Positions 38,987 through 47,251 of a DNA stretch of 64,000 nucleotides are shown here, in pieces. The stretch lies in the NCBI GenBank assembly GCA_016124455.1, contig WGNQ01000004.1:1-64000 (forward strand). Reading direction: 5' to 3'. The position numbers and the translations under genes were made by a program. This stretch comes from Sideroxydans sp. (GTDB lineage Bacteria; Pseudomonadota; Gammaproteobacteria; Burkholderiales; Gallionellaceae). The notes under the pieces are model-generated. The model had not been told where the DNA came from, did not search any database, and saw nothing but the letters and a program-made list of their open reading frames with translations. Numbering within the stretch: the stretch's first letter is position 1; each line of letters starts with the position of its first letter.

Positions 38987-39172
38987 ATGCCATACGTCAA
39001 CATCCGCATCGCAGGAACCCTGAGCCGCGAACAGAAAACCAAAATTGCCGAGGAAATCACCGACACACTGGAACGCATTGCGCACAAGCCGAAATCGTAT
39101 ACCTACATCGCTTTCGACGAACTGCCGGACGAAAACTGGGCGATTGCAGGCAAACTGCTCGATGAGGATTAG
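38987..39172 (+). CDS. 4-oxalocrotonate tautomerase family protein
   Basis: A 61-residue tautomerase-fold protein. After Met removal the catalytic N-terminal proline would be exposed (MPYVNIRIAG). The usual helix (SREQKTKIAEEITDTLERI) and C-terminal strand are present. Substrate unknown; no degradation pathway genes are adjacent. Confidence 0.85.
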   Translation: MPYVNIRIAGTLSREQKTKIAEEITDTLERIAHKPKSYTYIAFDELPDENWAIAGKLLDED

Positions 39173-39303
39173 CCGTTTTTGCAAATTATCGTCATTTACC
39201 CTAAAGAAAATATAAAACGGGTCGCTATTACCAGACTGAGGACGTGGGCAGGTGGTTTTTGTCCGAGTTTGTTAATGGTTGCACAATATTCCAAGGGGGT
39301 TCG

Positions 39304-39504
39304 ATGTCCATCAGTTCTGTTTCTTCCAGCTACAGCAACACTGCCGCAATACAGCCGCAGAGCCAGCCCGCCGAAGTTCGCGACCGCGAAGGGGATGCAG
39401 ACGGCGATGACAGCAGCAAGGTCGCCGCGGCACCGGCCTCACAAGGCCCGACAGTCAACACCAGTGGCCAGACCGTCGGCAGTATTATCAATACTCAAGC
39501 CTGA
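39304..39504 (+). CDS. Small Ser/Gln-rich hypothetical protein
   Basis: 66 residues from an ATG with an AGGGGG ribosome site 5-10 bases upstream; the frame extends to 39244 without support. Starts with a run of Ser (MSISSVSSSYSNTAA), has an acidic middle (REGDADGDDSSK), and ends VNTSGQTVGSIINTQA. Similar SGQT-x-GS-x-(I/L)-N endings are seen in short hypothetical proteins of other proteobacteria. No known domain; probably disordered. Followed by a strong terminator, so it is likely a separate transcript. Confidence 0.6.
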   Translation: MSISSVSSSYSNTAAIQPQSQPAEVRDREGDADGDDSSKVAAAPASQGPTVNTSGQTVGSIINTQA

Positions 39505-39526
39505 CCCGCCGGATTTCCGCAAAAAC

Positions 39527-39563
39527 AACGGGTACCCCGGTCTGGGGTACCCGTTGCTTTTTT
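39527..39563 (+). terminator. Intrinsic terminator after the small Ser-rich gene
   Basis: AACGGGTACCCC (39527-39538) and GGGGTACCCGTT (39544-39555) make a perfect 12-bp stem with a 5-base loop, followed by gctttttt. Confidence 0.92.
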
Positions 39564-39662
39564 AACGCCGTCATCAATCCCGCCATTGCAGCTATTGCGC
39601 AGAGAGGCCGCCTTGCAGGATACTGGGCGGCAAATCAGAACCCATGCCATCAATCCTGAAAA

Positions 39663-40994
39663 ATGATGCAAGACGCTGCCCCACATTCCACCGAGTTCGT
39701 TGACTGGTTCCGCTCCGTCGCGCCCTACATCAACGCCTTCCGCGGACGCACTTTCGTAGTGGCGTTCGGCGGCGAGGTGGTGGCGGATGGCAAGTTTGTC
39801 GAGCTGACCCACGACCTCAACCTGCTGGCCAGCCTCGGCGTGAAACTGGTGCTGGTACACGGCGCACGGCCGCAGATCGAGCAGCACCTGTCGCGCAACA
39901 GTATCGATGACTACTATCACCACGGCATCCGGCGTACCGATGCGGAAACCATGCAATGCGTAAAAGAGGCGGTAGGACGGGTGCGCGTGGAAATCGAGGC
40001 ATTGCTGTCGATGGGCCTCGCCAATTCGCCGATGGCCAATGCCGACATCCGCGTAGCGGGCGGCAATTTCATCACCGCGCAACCGATGGGGGTGATCAAC
40101 GGGGTCGACCTGCTGCATACCGGCAACGTGCGCAAGGTGGACGTAGCCGCCATCAGGGACCGGCTCGAGTTCAACGAAGTCGTGCTGCTGTCGCCGCTGG
40201 GGTATTCGCCGACCGGCGAGGTCTTCAACCTGACGCTGGAAGACGTGGCCACCGCCACCGCCATTGCGCTTGATGCAGACAAGCTGATTTTCATGATGGA
40301 CAGCGACGGCGTGCTGGACAAGAAAGGCAGCCTGATTTCCGAGCTGACCGTTGCCTCAGCCAACGCCCTGCTGTCGAGCAAGCTCAGGCTGAGCGATGAC
40401 ACGGCATTGTTCCTGCCGTGTGCGGTACGCGCCTGTGAGGCCGGCGTTGCGCGCACGCACCTGATCAGTCGCCATATCGACGGCGCCATCCTGCACGAGC
40501 TGTTCAGCGACGACGGCATCGGCAGCATGGTGGTGGAAAGCACGCTCAACATCCTGCGCGATGCGACCATCGATGACGTCGGCGGCATCCTGCAATTGCT
40601 GCAGCCGCTGGAAGAAGAAGGTGTGCTGGTGCGGCGCAACCGCGAATTGCTGGAGCGCGAGATCGACCGTTTCGTAGTGCTGGAGCACGACCACCGCACC
40701 ATCGGCTGCGCTGCGCTGTACCCGTTTGCCAATGAGGCGGCTGGCGAGCTGGCCTGTCTTGCGGTGCAGCCGGGTTACCGCAATCAGGGCTATGGCGACG
40801 CGCTGCTGCAGCACATCAGCGCCGAAGCCAAGGCACTGGGGCTGCGCAAACTGTTCGTGCTGACGACGCGCACCGCACACTGGTTCATCGAACGCGGCTT
40901 CAAGGAGACTGATGTCGCGCAGTTGCCGGCGCAGAAAAAATCGCTGTACAACTACCAGCGCCGCTCCAAGGTATTTTGCAAGGCAGTGAAATAA
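39663..40994 (+). CDS. argA: Amino-acid N-acetyltransferase (N-acetylglutamate synthase) ArgA
   Basis: A 443-residue two-domain enzyme for the first step of arginine synthesis. The N-terminal amino-acid-kinase-like domain (about 20-290; LVLVHGARPQIEQ) holds the arginine feedback site; the C-terminal GNAT domain (about 295-440; CLAVQPGYRNQGYGDALLQH binding acetyl-CoA) does the transfer. Two tandem ATGs (39663 and 39666) leave the start ambiguous by one residue. It lies after the 39527 terminator, so it has its own promoter. Confidence 0.95.
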   Translation: MMQDAAPHSTEFVDWFRSVAPYINAFRGRTFVVAFGGEVVADGKFVELTHDLNLLASLGVKLVLVHGARPQIEQHLSRNSIDDYYHHGIRRTDAETMQCVKEAVGRVRVEIEALLSMGLANSPMANADIRVAGGNFITAQPMGVINGVDLLHTGNVRKVDVAAIRDRLEFNEVVLLSPLGYSPTGEVFNLTLEDVATATAIALDADKLIFMMDSDGVLDKKGSLISELTVASANALLSSKLRLSDDTALFLPCAVRACEAGVARTHLISRHIDGAILHELFSDDGIGSMVVESTLNILRDATIDDVGGILQLLQPLEEEGVLVRRNRELLEREIDRFVVLEHDHRTIGCAALYPFANEAAGELACLAVQPGYRNQGYGDALLQHISAEAKALGLRKLFVLTTRTAHWFIERGFKETDVAQLPAQKKSLYNYQRRSKVFCKAVK

Positions 40995-41080
40995 TCCTCC
41001 GCCTGCGGAACAGTTCGCCGGAAGTTGTTTCATAATACTGCCATAATCAGTATATACAATTAATTTACGGAGATAGCTGA

Positions 41081-41353
41081 ATGACAAGAATGGTGCAATG
41101 CGTAAAACTCGGGCGTGAAGCCGAAGGACTCGACCGCGCGCCCTACCCGGGCGCACTGGGTCAGCGTATTTTCGAAAATGTGTCGAAAGAGGCCTGGCAA
41201 GGCTGGATCCGCTTCCAGACCATGCTGGTGAACGAAAACCGCCTCAACCTGGCCGATTCGCACGCACGCAAATATCTGGCCGAACAAATGGAAAATTATT
41301 TCTTTGGCGAAGGTGCTGCCATGCCGGCCGGCTACGTGCCGGAGAAGAAATAA
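41081..41353 (+). CDS. yggX: Fe(2+)-trafficking / oxidative damage protection protein YggX
   Basis: A 90-residue YggX-family protein: [15 protein letters not shown] with the single conserved Cys, [22 protein letters not shown], and [10 protein letters not shown]. It protects iron-sulfur enzymes and is linked to iron trafficking. A ribosome site (ACGGAG) precedes it. It ends 15 bases before ppk1; the AT-rich 86 bases upstream may hold the promoter. Confidence 0.95.
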   Translation: MTRMVQCVKLGREAEGLDRAPYPGALGQRIFENVSKEAWQGWIRFQTMLVNENRLNLADSHARKYLAEQMENYFFGEGAAMPAGYVPEKK

Positions 41354-41368
41354 GACAAGGCCCTACGC

Positions 41369-43462
41369 TTGAGCAAAAAATATCTCCCGCAGAACTTCCT
41401 CAACCGCGAACTGGGGCTGCTGGAATTCAACCAGCGCGTGCTGGCGCAGGCGGAGAACGTTACGGTGCCGCTGCTGGAACGGCTGAAGTACCTGTGTATC
41501 GTCAGCAGCAACCTCGATGAATTCTTCGAGATCCGCGTTGCCGGCCTGAAGGAACAGATCAAGCTCGGCAGCGTGTCCACCGGCCCCGACGGCATGGATG
41601 CGCGGCAGACGCTGCGCCTTGTCCGCGAGCGCGCCCACCAGCTGATCGAGCGCCAGTACCATGTACTCAACGACAGCCTGTTGCCCGCGCTGGCGCAGGA
41701 AGGCATCCATTTCCTGCGCCGTACGCACTGGAACGACGCGCAGCGCGCCTGGGTCAAGGATTTCTTCATGCGCGAAGTAATGCCGGTGCTGACGCCGATC
41801 GGCCTCGATCCGGCACACCCGTTCCCGCGGGTGCTCAACAAGAGCCTTAACTTTGCCGTCGAGTTGCAAGGCAAGGATGCCTTCGGCCGCAACTCGGCCA
41901 TGGCCATCGTCCAGGCGCCACGCCTGTTGCCGCGCACCATTCCGCTGCCTGCGGAGATCTGCGGCTGCCCGCACGGTTTCGTATTCCTGTCCTCGATCCT
42001 GCACGCGCATGTCGGCGAACTGTTCGGCGGCATGGAAGTGCTGGGCTGCTACCAGTTCCGCGTGACGCGCAACAGCAACCTGTTTGTCGATGAAGAGGAA
42101 GTCAAGAATTTGCGCACCAGCCTGCAGGGCGAGCTGCCGCATCGCCACTTCGGCCATGCCGTACGGCTGGAAGTGGCCAACAGCTGCTCGCTGCAAATGG
42201 CCGATTTCCTGCTGCAGCAATTCAGCCTGAGCCACGACGACCTGTACCGCGTGGACGGCCCGGTGAACCTGGTACGCCTGATGGGCATTCCCAACCAGGT
42301 GGCGCGCAGCGACCTGATGTTCCCGCCGTTCGTACCCGGCATGCCCGGCATACTGCAGAAAAAGGGCGCCGACATGTTCAAGGCCCTGCGCAAGGGCGAC
42401 GTGCTGCTGCACCATCCTTTCCAGTCGTTCAAGCCGGTGATCGATTTCATCCAGCAGGCTGCCGACGACCCGAGCGTGGTCGCCATCAAACAGACCGTTT
42501 ACCGTACCGGTGTCGACTCCGAGCTGATGGAAGCGCTGATCGCCGCCGCCCAGCGTGGCAAGGAAGTAACCGTGGTGGTGGAATTGCTGGCGCGCTTCGA
42601 CGAGGAGGCCAACATCAACTGGGCCAGCCGCCTGGAACAGGCCGGCGCGCATGTGGTGTATGGCGTAGTCGGGCACAAGACCCACGCCAAGCTGCTGATG
42701 GTGCTGCGCCGCGAAGACGGCAAGCTGCGCCGCTACGCCCACCTCGGCACCGGCAACTATCATCCGCGCACCGCCAGGCTGTACACCGACTTTGGCCTGT
42801 TCACCAGCAACGAGGAGGTCTGCTCGGACGTCAGCGAAATGTTCTCGCAGATCACCAGCCTCGGCAAGGCGGGCAAGCTGCGCCACCTGTGGCAATCGCC
42901 GTTTACGCTGCATAGCCAGGTACTGCGTGCGATCCAGAACGAAACCCGACTGGCCCGGGAAGGCAAGCGCGCCCACATCATGGCCAAGATGAACGCACTG
43001 CTGGAACCGGAAACCATCATGGCGCTGTATGAAGCATCGCAGGCGGGTGTCAAGGTCGACCTCATCGTACGCGGCGTATGCGCGTTACGTGCCGGCGTGC
43101 CGGGGCTGTCGGACAACATTCGCGTGCGCTCGGTGATCGGCCGCTTCCTGGAGCATACCCGCATCTTCTATTTCCGCAACGACCTCGCGCACGATGTCTA
43201 CCTCGCCAGTGCCGACTGGATGGACCGCAATTTCTTCCGCCGCATCGAGGTCTGTTTCCCGATACTCGATGCCAAGCTGAAAAAGCGTGTCATCGACGAA
43301 GGGTTGAGCATCTACTGGCAGGACAACACCCAGGCCTGGGACATGGACGGGGAAGGATACTACCGGCTGAAAACGCCGCGCCGCGCGACACCGAAGTGTG
43401 CGCAGTCGCTGCTGCTGGAAAAGCTTGCAGCGTTGCCGCTGGATATCGAGGAAAACGCCTAG
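41369..43462 (+). CDS. ppk1: Polyphosphate kinase 1
   Basis: A full-length (697-residue) PPK1 that polymerises the ATP gamma-phosphate into polyphosphate. The start is a TTG (41369); the product begins SKKYLPQNFLNRELGLLEFNQRV, the family N-terminus. The autophosphorylated histidine is H439 in GHKTHAKLL, with the second essential His H458 in RYAHLGTGNYHP. N, head, C1 and C2 domains all appear complete. Its stop overlaps by 4 bases the stop of the convergent lysine-rich gene. It opens a polyphosphate gene group. Confidence 0.96.
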   Translation: MSKKYLPQNFLNRELGLLEFNQRVLAQAENVTVPLLERLKYLCIVSSNLDEFFEIRVAGLKEQIKLGSVSTGPDGMDARQTLRLVRERAHQLIERQYHVLNDSLLPALAQEGIHFLRRTHWNDAQRAWVKDFFMREVMPVLTPIGLDPAHPFPRVLNKSLNFAVELQGKDAFGRNSAMAIVQAPRLLPRTIPLPAEICGCPHGFVFLSSILHAHVGELFGGMEVLGCYQFRVTRNSNLFVDEEEVKNLRTSLQGELPHRHFGHAVRLEVANSCSLQMADFLLQQFSLSHDDLYRVDGPVNLVRLMGIPNQVARSDLMFPPFVPGMPGILQKKGADMFKALRKGDVLLHHPFQSFKPVIDFIQQAADDPSVVAIKQTVYRTGVDSELMEALIAAAQRGKEVTVVVELLARFDEEANINWASRLEQAGAHVVYGVVGHKTHAKLLMVLRREDGKLRRYAHLGTGNYHPRTARLYTDFGLFTSNEEVCSDVSEMFSQITSLGKAGKLRHLWQSPFTLHSQVLRAIQNETRLAREGKRAHIMAKMNALLEPETIMALYEASQAGVKVDLIVRGVCALRAGVPGLSDNIRVRSVIGRFLEHTRIFYFRNDLAHDVYLASADWMDRNFFRRIEVCFPILDAKLKKRVIDEGLSIYWQDNTQAWDMDGEGYYRLKTPRRATPKCAQSLLLEKLAALPLDIEENA

Positions 43463-43893
43463 GGCTTCTTCGGGCGCCCGGTCTTGATCGGTGCCAGCTG
43501 CACGATGGCACGTTCCAGCTGGGCTACGCTCATCTTGCTCAAGGCCTGCAGACCGGCCCGCAACAGTTCGCTTTTTTTCACATGCAGGCCGGCCTTCTGG
43601 CACACCTGCTTGAGCGCCGCAATCTGCGCGTAGTCCGTTTGCGGCATGGTGAAACTGTCGCGCACGACTTTCGATTTGCCTTGTGCCTTCTTTTCCTTCT
43701 TGGACTTCTTGGCAGGTTTCACCTGACTGACTGCCGGCGCACTCTTCACCGCTGCCTTGACCGGCGCAGCCGCTCGTGTCCGCGTCACCGGCTTGCGTGC
43801 TGCTGCCGGCTTGCGCATCGCCGGTTTACGCGCCGCAGGCGCCTTCTTTACCGGGGCGGTTTTGGGTTTGCTTGCAGCGGTGTTCTCAGTCAT
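43459..43893 (-). CDS. Lys/Ala/Pro-rich histone H1-like protein
   Basis: 144 residues from the ATG at 43893; the frame reaches 43947 without support. Residues 1-75 are a low-complexity basic tail built from K, A, P and R (runs such as APVKKAPAARKPAMRKPAA), like H1/AlgP-type bacterial histone mimics. Residues 76-144 look folded (VVRDSFTMPQTDYAQIAALK, VKKSELLRAGLQALSKMS). Bacterial H1-like proteins bind DNA; the position between ppk1 and sixA/PAP also makes polyphosphate, a polyanion, a possible ligand. That is inference. It is convergent with ppk1 (4-base overlap of stops) and divergent from sixA. Confidence 0.8.
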   Translation of the reverse strand: MTENTAASKPKTAPVKKAPAARKPAMRKPAAARKPVTRTRAAAPVKAAVKSAPAVSQVKPAKKSKKEKKAQGKSKVVRDSFTMPQTDYAQIAALKQVCQKAGLHVKKSELLRAGLQALSKMSVAQLERAIVQLAPIKTGRPKKP

Positions 43894-43980
43894 GATGCAC
43901 TCCTCCGGGGGATGTGATGCGGGCAGTATATACAGCATATCCGGCAAAATGAAATGTAATATTTTTCATGGGAGGAAACC

Positions 43981-44433
43981 ATGGAGCTGATACTCTGGCG
44001 TCACGCCGAGGCCGAGGATGGCGTACCCGACATCGGACGCGCGCTCACCGGCAAAGGACATAAACAGGCGGAAAAAATGGCCGCGTTCCTGCGCTCGCGC
44101 CTGCCGCAGGACACCCGCATCCTGGTCAGTCCGGCCAAACGCACGCAACAGACCGTGCATGCCCTCACCAAATATTTCGACACCGAGCCGGCCATCGCAC
44201 CCGGCGCTGCGCCCCGGGCCATCCTCGATACTGCCGGCTGGCCTGAGGCCGGCGGCAGCGTACTGGTCGTTGGCCACCAGCCTTCGCTTGGCCAGACCGC
44301 GGCAATGCTGCTGGGCGAACCGGCAACTTGTTTCAGCGTAAAGAAAGGTTCAGTATGGTGGCTCAGCCGCCGCGAACGCGAGGGCGACTTCCAGACCAAC
44401 CTGCGCCTCGTCATCTCGCCGGAATTTCTGTAA
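43981..44433 (+). CDS. sixA: Phosphohistidine phosphatase SixA
   Basis: A 150-residue histidine-phosphatase-superfamily enzyme with the RHG-type motif LWRHAEAED (catalytic H8), the conserved SPAKRTQQT, and the second His in VVGHQPSLGQ. SixA removes phosphate from histidine on phosphotransfer proteins. It ends 10 bases before the PAP gene, so co-transcription is likely. Confidence 0.92.
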   Translation: MELILWRHAEAEDGVPDIGRALTGKGHKQAEKMAAFLRSRLPQDTRILVSPAKRTQQTVHALTKYFDTEPAIAPGAAPRAILDTAGWPEAGGSVLVVGHQPSLGQTAAMLLGEPATCFSVKKGSVWWLSRREREGDFQTNLRLVISPEFL

Positions 44434-44443
44434 GGAGCATGCC

Positions 44444-45928
44444 ATGTTTGAATCTGCCGAGCTTGGTCACCGCATAGACAAAACCACCTACGATACCGAG
44501 GTACCCAGGCTACGCGAGGCGCTGCTCGACGCGCAATTCGAACTGGCACAGCAGGCGAAATTCCCGGTCATCATCCTGATCGGCGGCGTGGATGGCGCCG
44601 GCAAGGGCGAAACGGTCAACCTGCTCAACGAATGGATGGACCCGCGCCATATCGAGGCCCACGCCATGGGCGAGCCGTCCGACGAGGAGCGCGAACGCCC
44701 GCGCATGTGGCGCTTCTGGCGCGCGCTGCCGCCCAAGGGCAAGATCGGCATCTTCTTTGGCTCCTGGTACACCCAGCCCATCGTCCAGCATGTGCTCGGC
44801 AACATCAAGACCTCGCAGCTCAACCAGAGCATCGACCGCATCAACCGCTTCGAAAAGATGCTCACCGACGAAGGTGCACTGATCCTCAAATTCTGGTTTC
44901 ACCTGTCCAAGGACGTACAGAAGAAACGCCTGAAGACACTGGAGAAAGACCCCAAGACGCGCTGGCGCGTCACCGACACCGACTGGGAGCGCTTCAAGCT
45001 ATACGACAAGTTCCGCAAGGTATCGGAACATGCGCTGCGCGAAACCAGCACCGCGGAAGCACCGTGGCTCGTGGTCGAAGGCACGGACTTCCGCTACCGC
45101 AGCCTGACCGTCGGCAAGATCCTGCTCGACGCCATACGCAAACGTCTCGACAGCCCGGCAAAAGCAGCACCGCTCAAAGTCGCGCCGCTGCAGGCGCCGA
45201 TCGACCAGCTCGACGTGCTCGACGTGCTGAACATGTCGCAGAAATTGTCCAAGAAGCTTTACGAAGCCGAACTCGAGAAATACCAGGGCAAGCTCAACCT
45301 GCTCACGCGCGACCCGAAATTCTGCAAGATGTCGGTAATCGCGTTATTCGAAGGTTCCGACGCCGGCGGCAAGGGCGGCGCCATTCGCCGTATCACCGCC
45401 GCGCTCGACGCACGCTACTACCGCATCATCCCGGTCGCCGCGCCCACCGAGGAAGAGCGTGCACAGCCCTATTTGTGGCGCTTCTGGCGGCACATCCCGC
45501 GCACCGGCCGCGTCACCATTTTCGACCGCTCGTGGTATGGCCGGGTACTGGTGGAACGGGTCGAGAAATTCTGCTCGGAAGCGGACTGGATGCGCGCCTA
45601 CAGCGAGATCAATGACTTCGAGGAGCAGCTCGTCGACAACAACACCGTGCTGGTCAAATTCTGGCTCGCCATCACCAAGGAAGAACAGCTGCGCCGCTTC
45701 CAGGAGCGCGAAAAGATCGGCTTCAAGCGTTTCAAGATCACCGAGGAAGACTGGCGCAACCGCGAGAAATGGGACGACTACGAGCACGCGGTGTGCGACA
45801 TGGTGGACCGTACCAGCACCGAGATCGCACCGTGGACGCTGGTCGAAGCCAACGACAAGTATTTCGCGCGCATCAAGATCCTCAAGACCCTGTGCCAGCG
45901 CATCGAAGCGGCGATGAAGCAGAAATAG
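44444..45928 (+). CDS. pap: Polyphosphate:AMP phosphotransferase (tandem PPK2, class II)
   Basis: A 494-residue enzyme with two PPK2 domains. Walker A GGVDGAGKG at residues 47-55 in the N-terminal copy and EGSDAGGKGGA near 303-313 in the C-terminal copy; each is followed by a lid/Walker B segment (FGSWYTQPI and FDRSWYGRVLVERVE). Two-domain class II PPK2 enzymes phosphorylate AMP to ADP with polyphosphate. The N-terminal domain departs from the FDRSWY consensus (FFGSWY), so it is probably non-catalytic. Located with ppk1 and sixA. Confidence 0.94.
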   Translation: MFESAELGHRIDKTTYDTEVPRLREALLDAQFELAQQAKFPVIILIGGVDGAGKGETVNLLNEWMDPRHIEAHAMGEPSDEERERPRMWRFWRALPPKGKIGIFFGSWYTQPIVQHVLGNIKTSQLNQSIDRINRFEKMLTDEGALILKFWFHLSKDVQKKRLKTLEKDPKTRWRVTDTDWERFKLYDKFRKVSEHALRETSTAEAPWLVVEGTDFRYRSLTVGKILLDAIRKRLDSPAKAAPLKVAPLQAPIDQLDVLDVLNMSQKLSKKLYEAELEKYQGKLNLLTRDPKFCKMSVIALFEGSDAGGKGGAIRRITAALDARYYRIIPVAAPTEEERAQPYLWRFWRHIPRTGRVTIFDRSWYGRVLVERVEKFCSEADWMRAYSEINDFEEQLVDNNTVLVKFWLAITKEEQLRRFQEREKIGFKRFKITEEDWRNREKWDDYEHAVCDMVDRTSTEIAPWTLVEANDKYFARIKILKTLCQRIEAAMKQK

Positions 45929-45935
45929 CCGCGCC

Positions 45936-46364
45936 CTACAGCAACAGCACCAAAGTCCCGCTCACAATCAAGGCACCGCCTGCCGCCCCTTTCAGGGTCA
46001 GCGGCTCGCCCAGGGCAAACCAGCCGGTCAGCATCACCAGCGCCACACTGAGTTTATCGATCGGCGCCACCATGGATACCGGCCCCAGTTGCAGCGCGCG
46101 GAAATAGCACAGCCACGACAATCCGGTGGTGACACCCGAGGCGATCAGGCATGCCCAGCCGACCCAGTTGCCCACCATTGGTCTCTGCCATTCGTTGCGC
46201 ACGCTCACGATAAAGGCGGCAACGCCCAGTATCACCACGGTACGGATAAAGGTCGCGAGATCGCTGTTGATATGTGCAACGCCGACCTTCCCGAGTATCG
46301 CCGTCATCGCGGCGAATACCGCGGAAGCCACCGCCAGCAGTTGCCAGGACAGGGTGAAATTCAT
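45936..46364 (-). CDS. EamA/DMT-family transporter, half-size
   Basis: A 142-residue membrane protein with one EamA repeat (about five hydrophobic helices; typical DMT pattern VAPIDKLSVALVMLTGWFALGEPLTLKG). Normal DMT carriers have two repeats; single-repeat forms work as dimers. Substrate unknown. Convergent with PAP, with 7 bases between the stops. Confidence 0.88.
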   Translation of the reverse strand: MNFTLSWQLLAVASAVFAAMTAILGKVGVAHINSDLATFIRTVVILGVAAFIVSVRNEWQRPMVGNWVGWACLIASGVTTGLSWLCYFRALQLGPVSMVAPIDKLSVALVMLTGWFALGEPLTLKGAAGGALIVSGTLVLLL

Positions 46365-46389
46365 ATGCGCCCCAGGCTGCCCGGTTGCA

Positions 46390-46698
46390 TTAGTTGCCGA
46401 TCGGCTGCACCAGCACGTAAGGACTGATCACGACCGCCCACACCTCGGCATCCGCCTCATGCCAGGCCAGCGCCTGTTCGTCGGTCACGTTGCCGACTTG
46501 CCCGATCGCCATCCACTGCGAAACCAGCGCCATGTTGTCCTGGGAAATCTGGAAACCGACCTCGACCAGATCAAGTTCGGGACTCACAAAAACAGCCGCG
46601 CCGCTGGCGAAGAAACGCTCCAGTTCTTTCCACGCGATGCGCGAAGTCTCCATGTTCACCTTGGTACGGGTTATCTCCTGCAGGTTTGCGTCGGTCAT
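46390..46698 (-). CDS. DUF2288 family protein
   Basis: A 102-residue protein of the DUF2288 family (RIAWKELERFFASGAAVFVSP, GVEFQ-like segment VEVGFQISQDN, and the C-terminal AVVISPYVLVQ). Function unknown. Start overlaps the gamma-carbonic-anhydrase stop by 4 bases, so the two are coupled. Confidence 0.85.
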   Translation of the reverse strand: MTDANLQEITRTKVNMETSRIAWKELERFFASGAAVFVSPELDLVEVGFQISQDNMALVSQWMAIGQVGNVTDEQALAWHEADAEVWAVVISPYVLVQPIGN

Positions 46699-47246
46699 TC
46701 TTGCGTTCCTTGTGCCGCGTCATTCAGGTAATTGTTTTTCACCAGCATGTAATGCTCGGCGGAATATCGCAGGTAAGTCACTTCTTCATCGGTCAGCCCG
46801 CGCACCGCCCTCGCCGGACGGCCGATGTAGAGCATGCCGCTTTCCAGCACCTTGCCCGGCGGCACTAGGCTGCCTGCGCCTATCATCACGCGGTCGGGGA
46901 TCACCACGTCGTCGAGAATGATGGAGCCCATGCCGATCAGGCATTCGTTGCCGATGGTGCAGCCATGCAGGATCACCGCATGGCCGATGGTCACATAGTC
47001 GCCGATGATCAGCGGCGAGCCTCCGGACTTTTCCGCCGTGCTGTGCGACACATGGCCCACGGTCATGTCCTGTACGTTGGTGCCGCATCCGATCACAATG
47101 CGGTTCACATCGCCGCGCAATACGGTGTTGCACCACACCGAGCTATCGTCGCCCAGCTTCACGTCGCCGATGACCTGGCACGAAGGATGGAGATAAACCC
47201 GGTCGCCAAGGACAGGCGTCGTATCGAGATAAGCCGAGACAGGCAT
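46695..47246 (-). CDS. Gamma carbonic anhydrase family protein (YrdA/PaaY-like)
   Basis: 183 residues from the ATG at 47246; the frame to 47342 is inside pyrC and rejected. A left-handed beta-helix of hexapeptide repeats (VIGDVKLGDDSSVW, VIGCGTNVQD, TIGNECLIGMGSIIL) forms a trimer; the zinc histidines H65, H89 and H94 are present (GHVSH, GHAVILHG). CO2 hydration is possible, but many family members have no shown activity. It begins 5 bases after pyrC. Confidence 0.9.
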   Translation of the reverse strand: MPVSAYLDTTPVLGDRVYLHPSCQVIGDVKLGDDSSVWCNTVLRGDVNRIVIGCGTNVQDMTVGHVSHSTAEKSGGSPLIIGDYVTIGHAVILHGCTIGNECLIGMGSIILDDVVIPDRVMIGAGSLVPPGKVLESGMLYIGRPARAVRGLTDEEVTYLRYSAEHYMLVKNNYLNDAAQGTQE

Positions 47247-47251
47247 TTCGT

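Noticed and set aside
41363-42976. A 537-codon open frame on the minus strand opposite ppk1
   Set aside because: Antisense shadow of Ppk1, whose catalytic histidines are intact on the plus strand.
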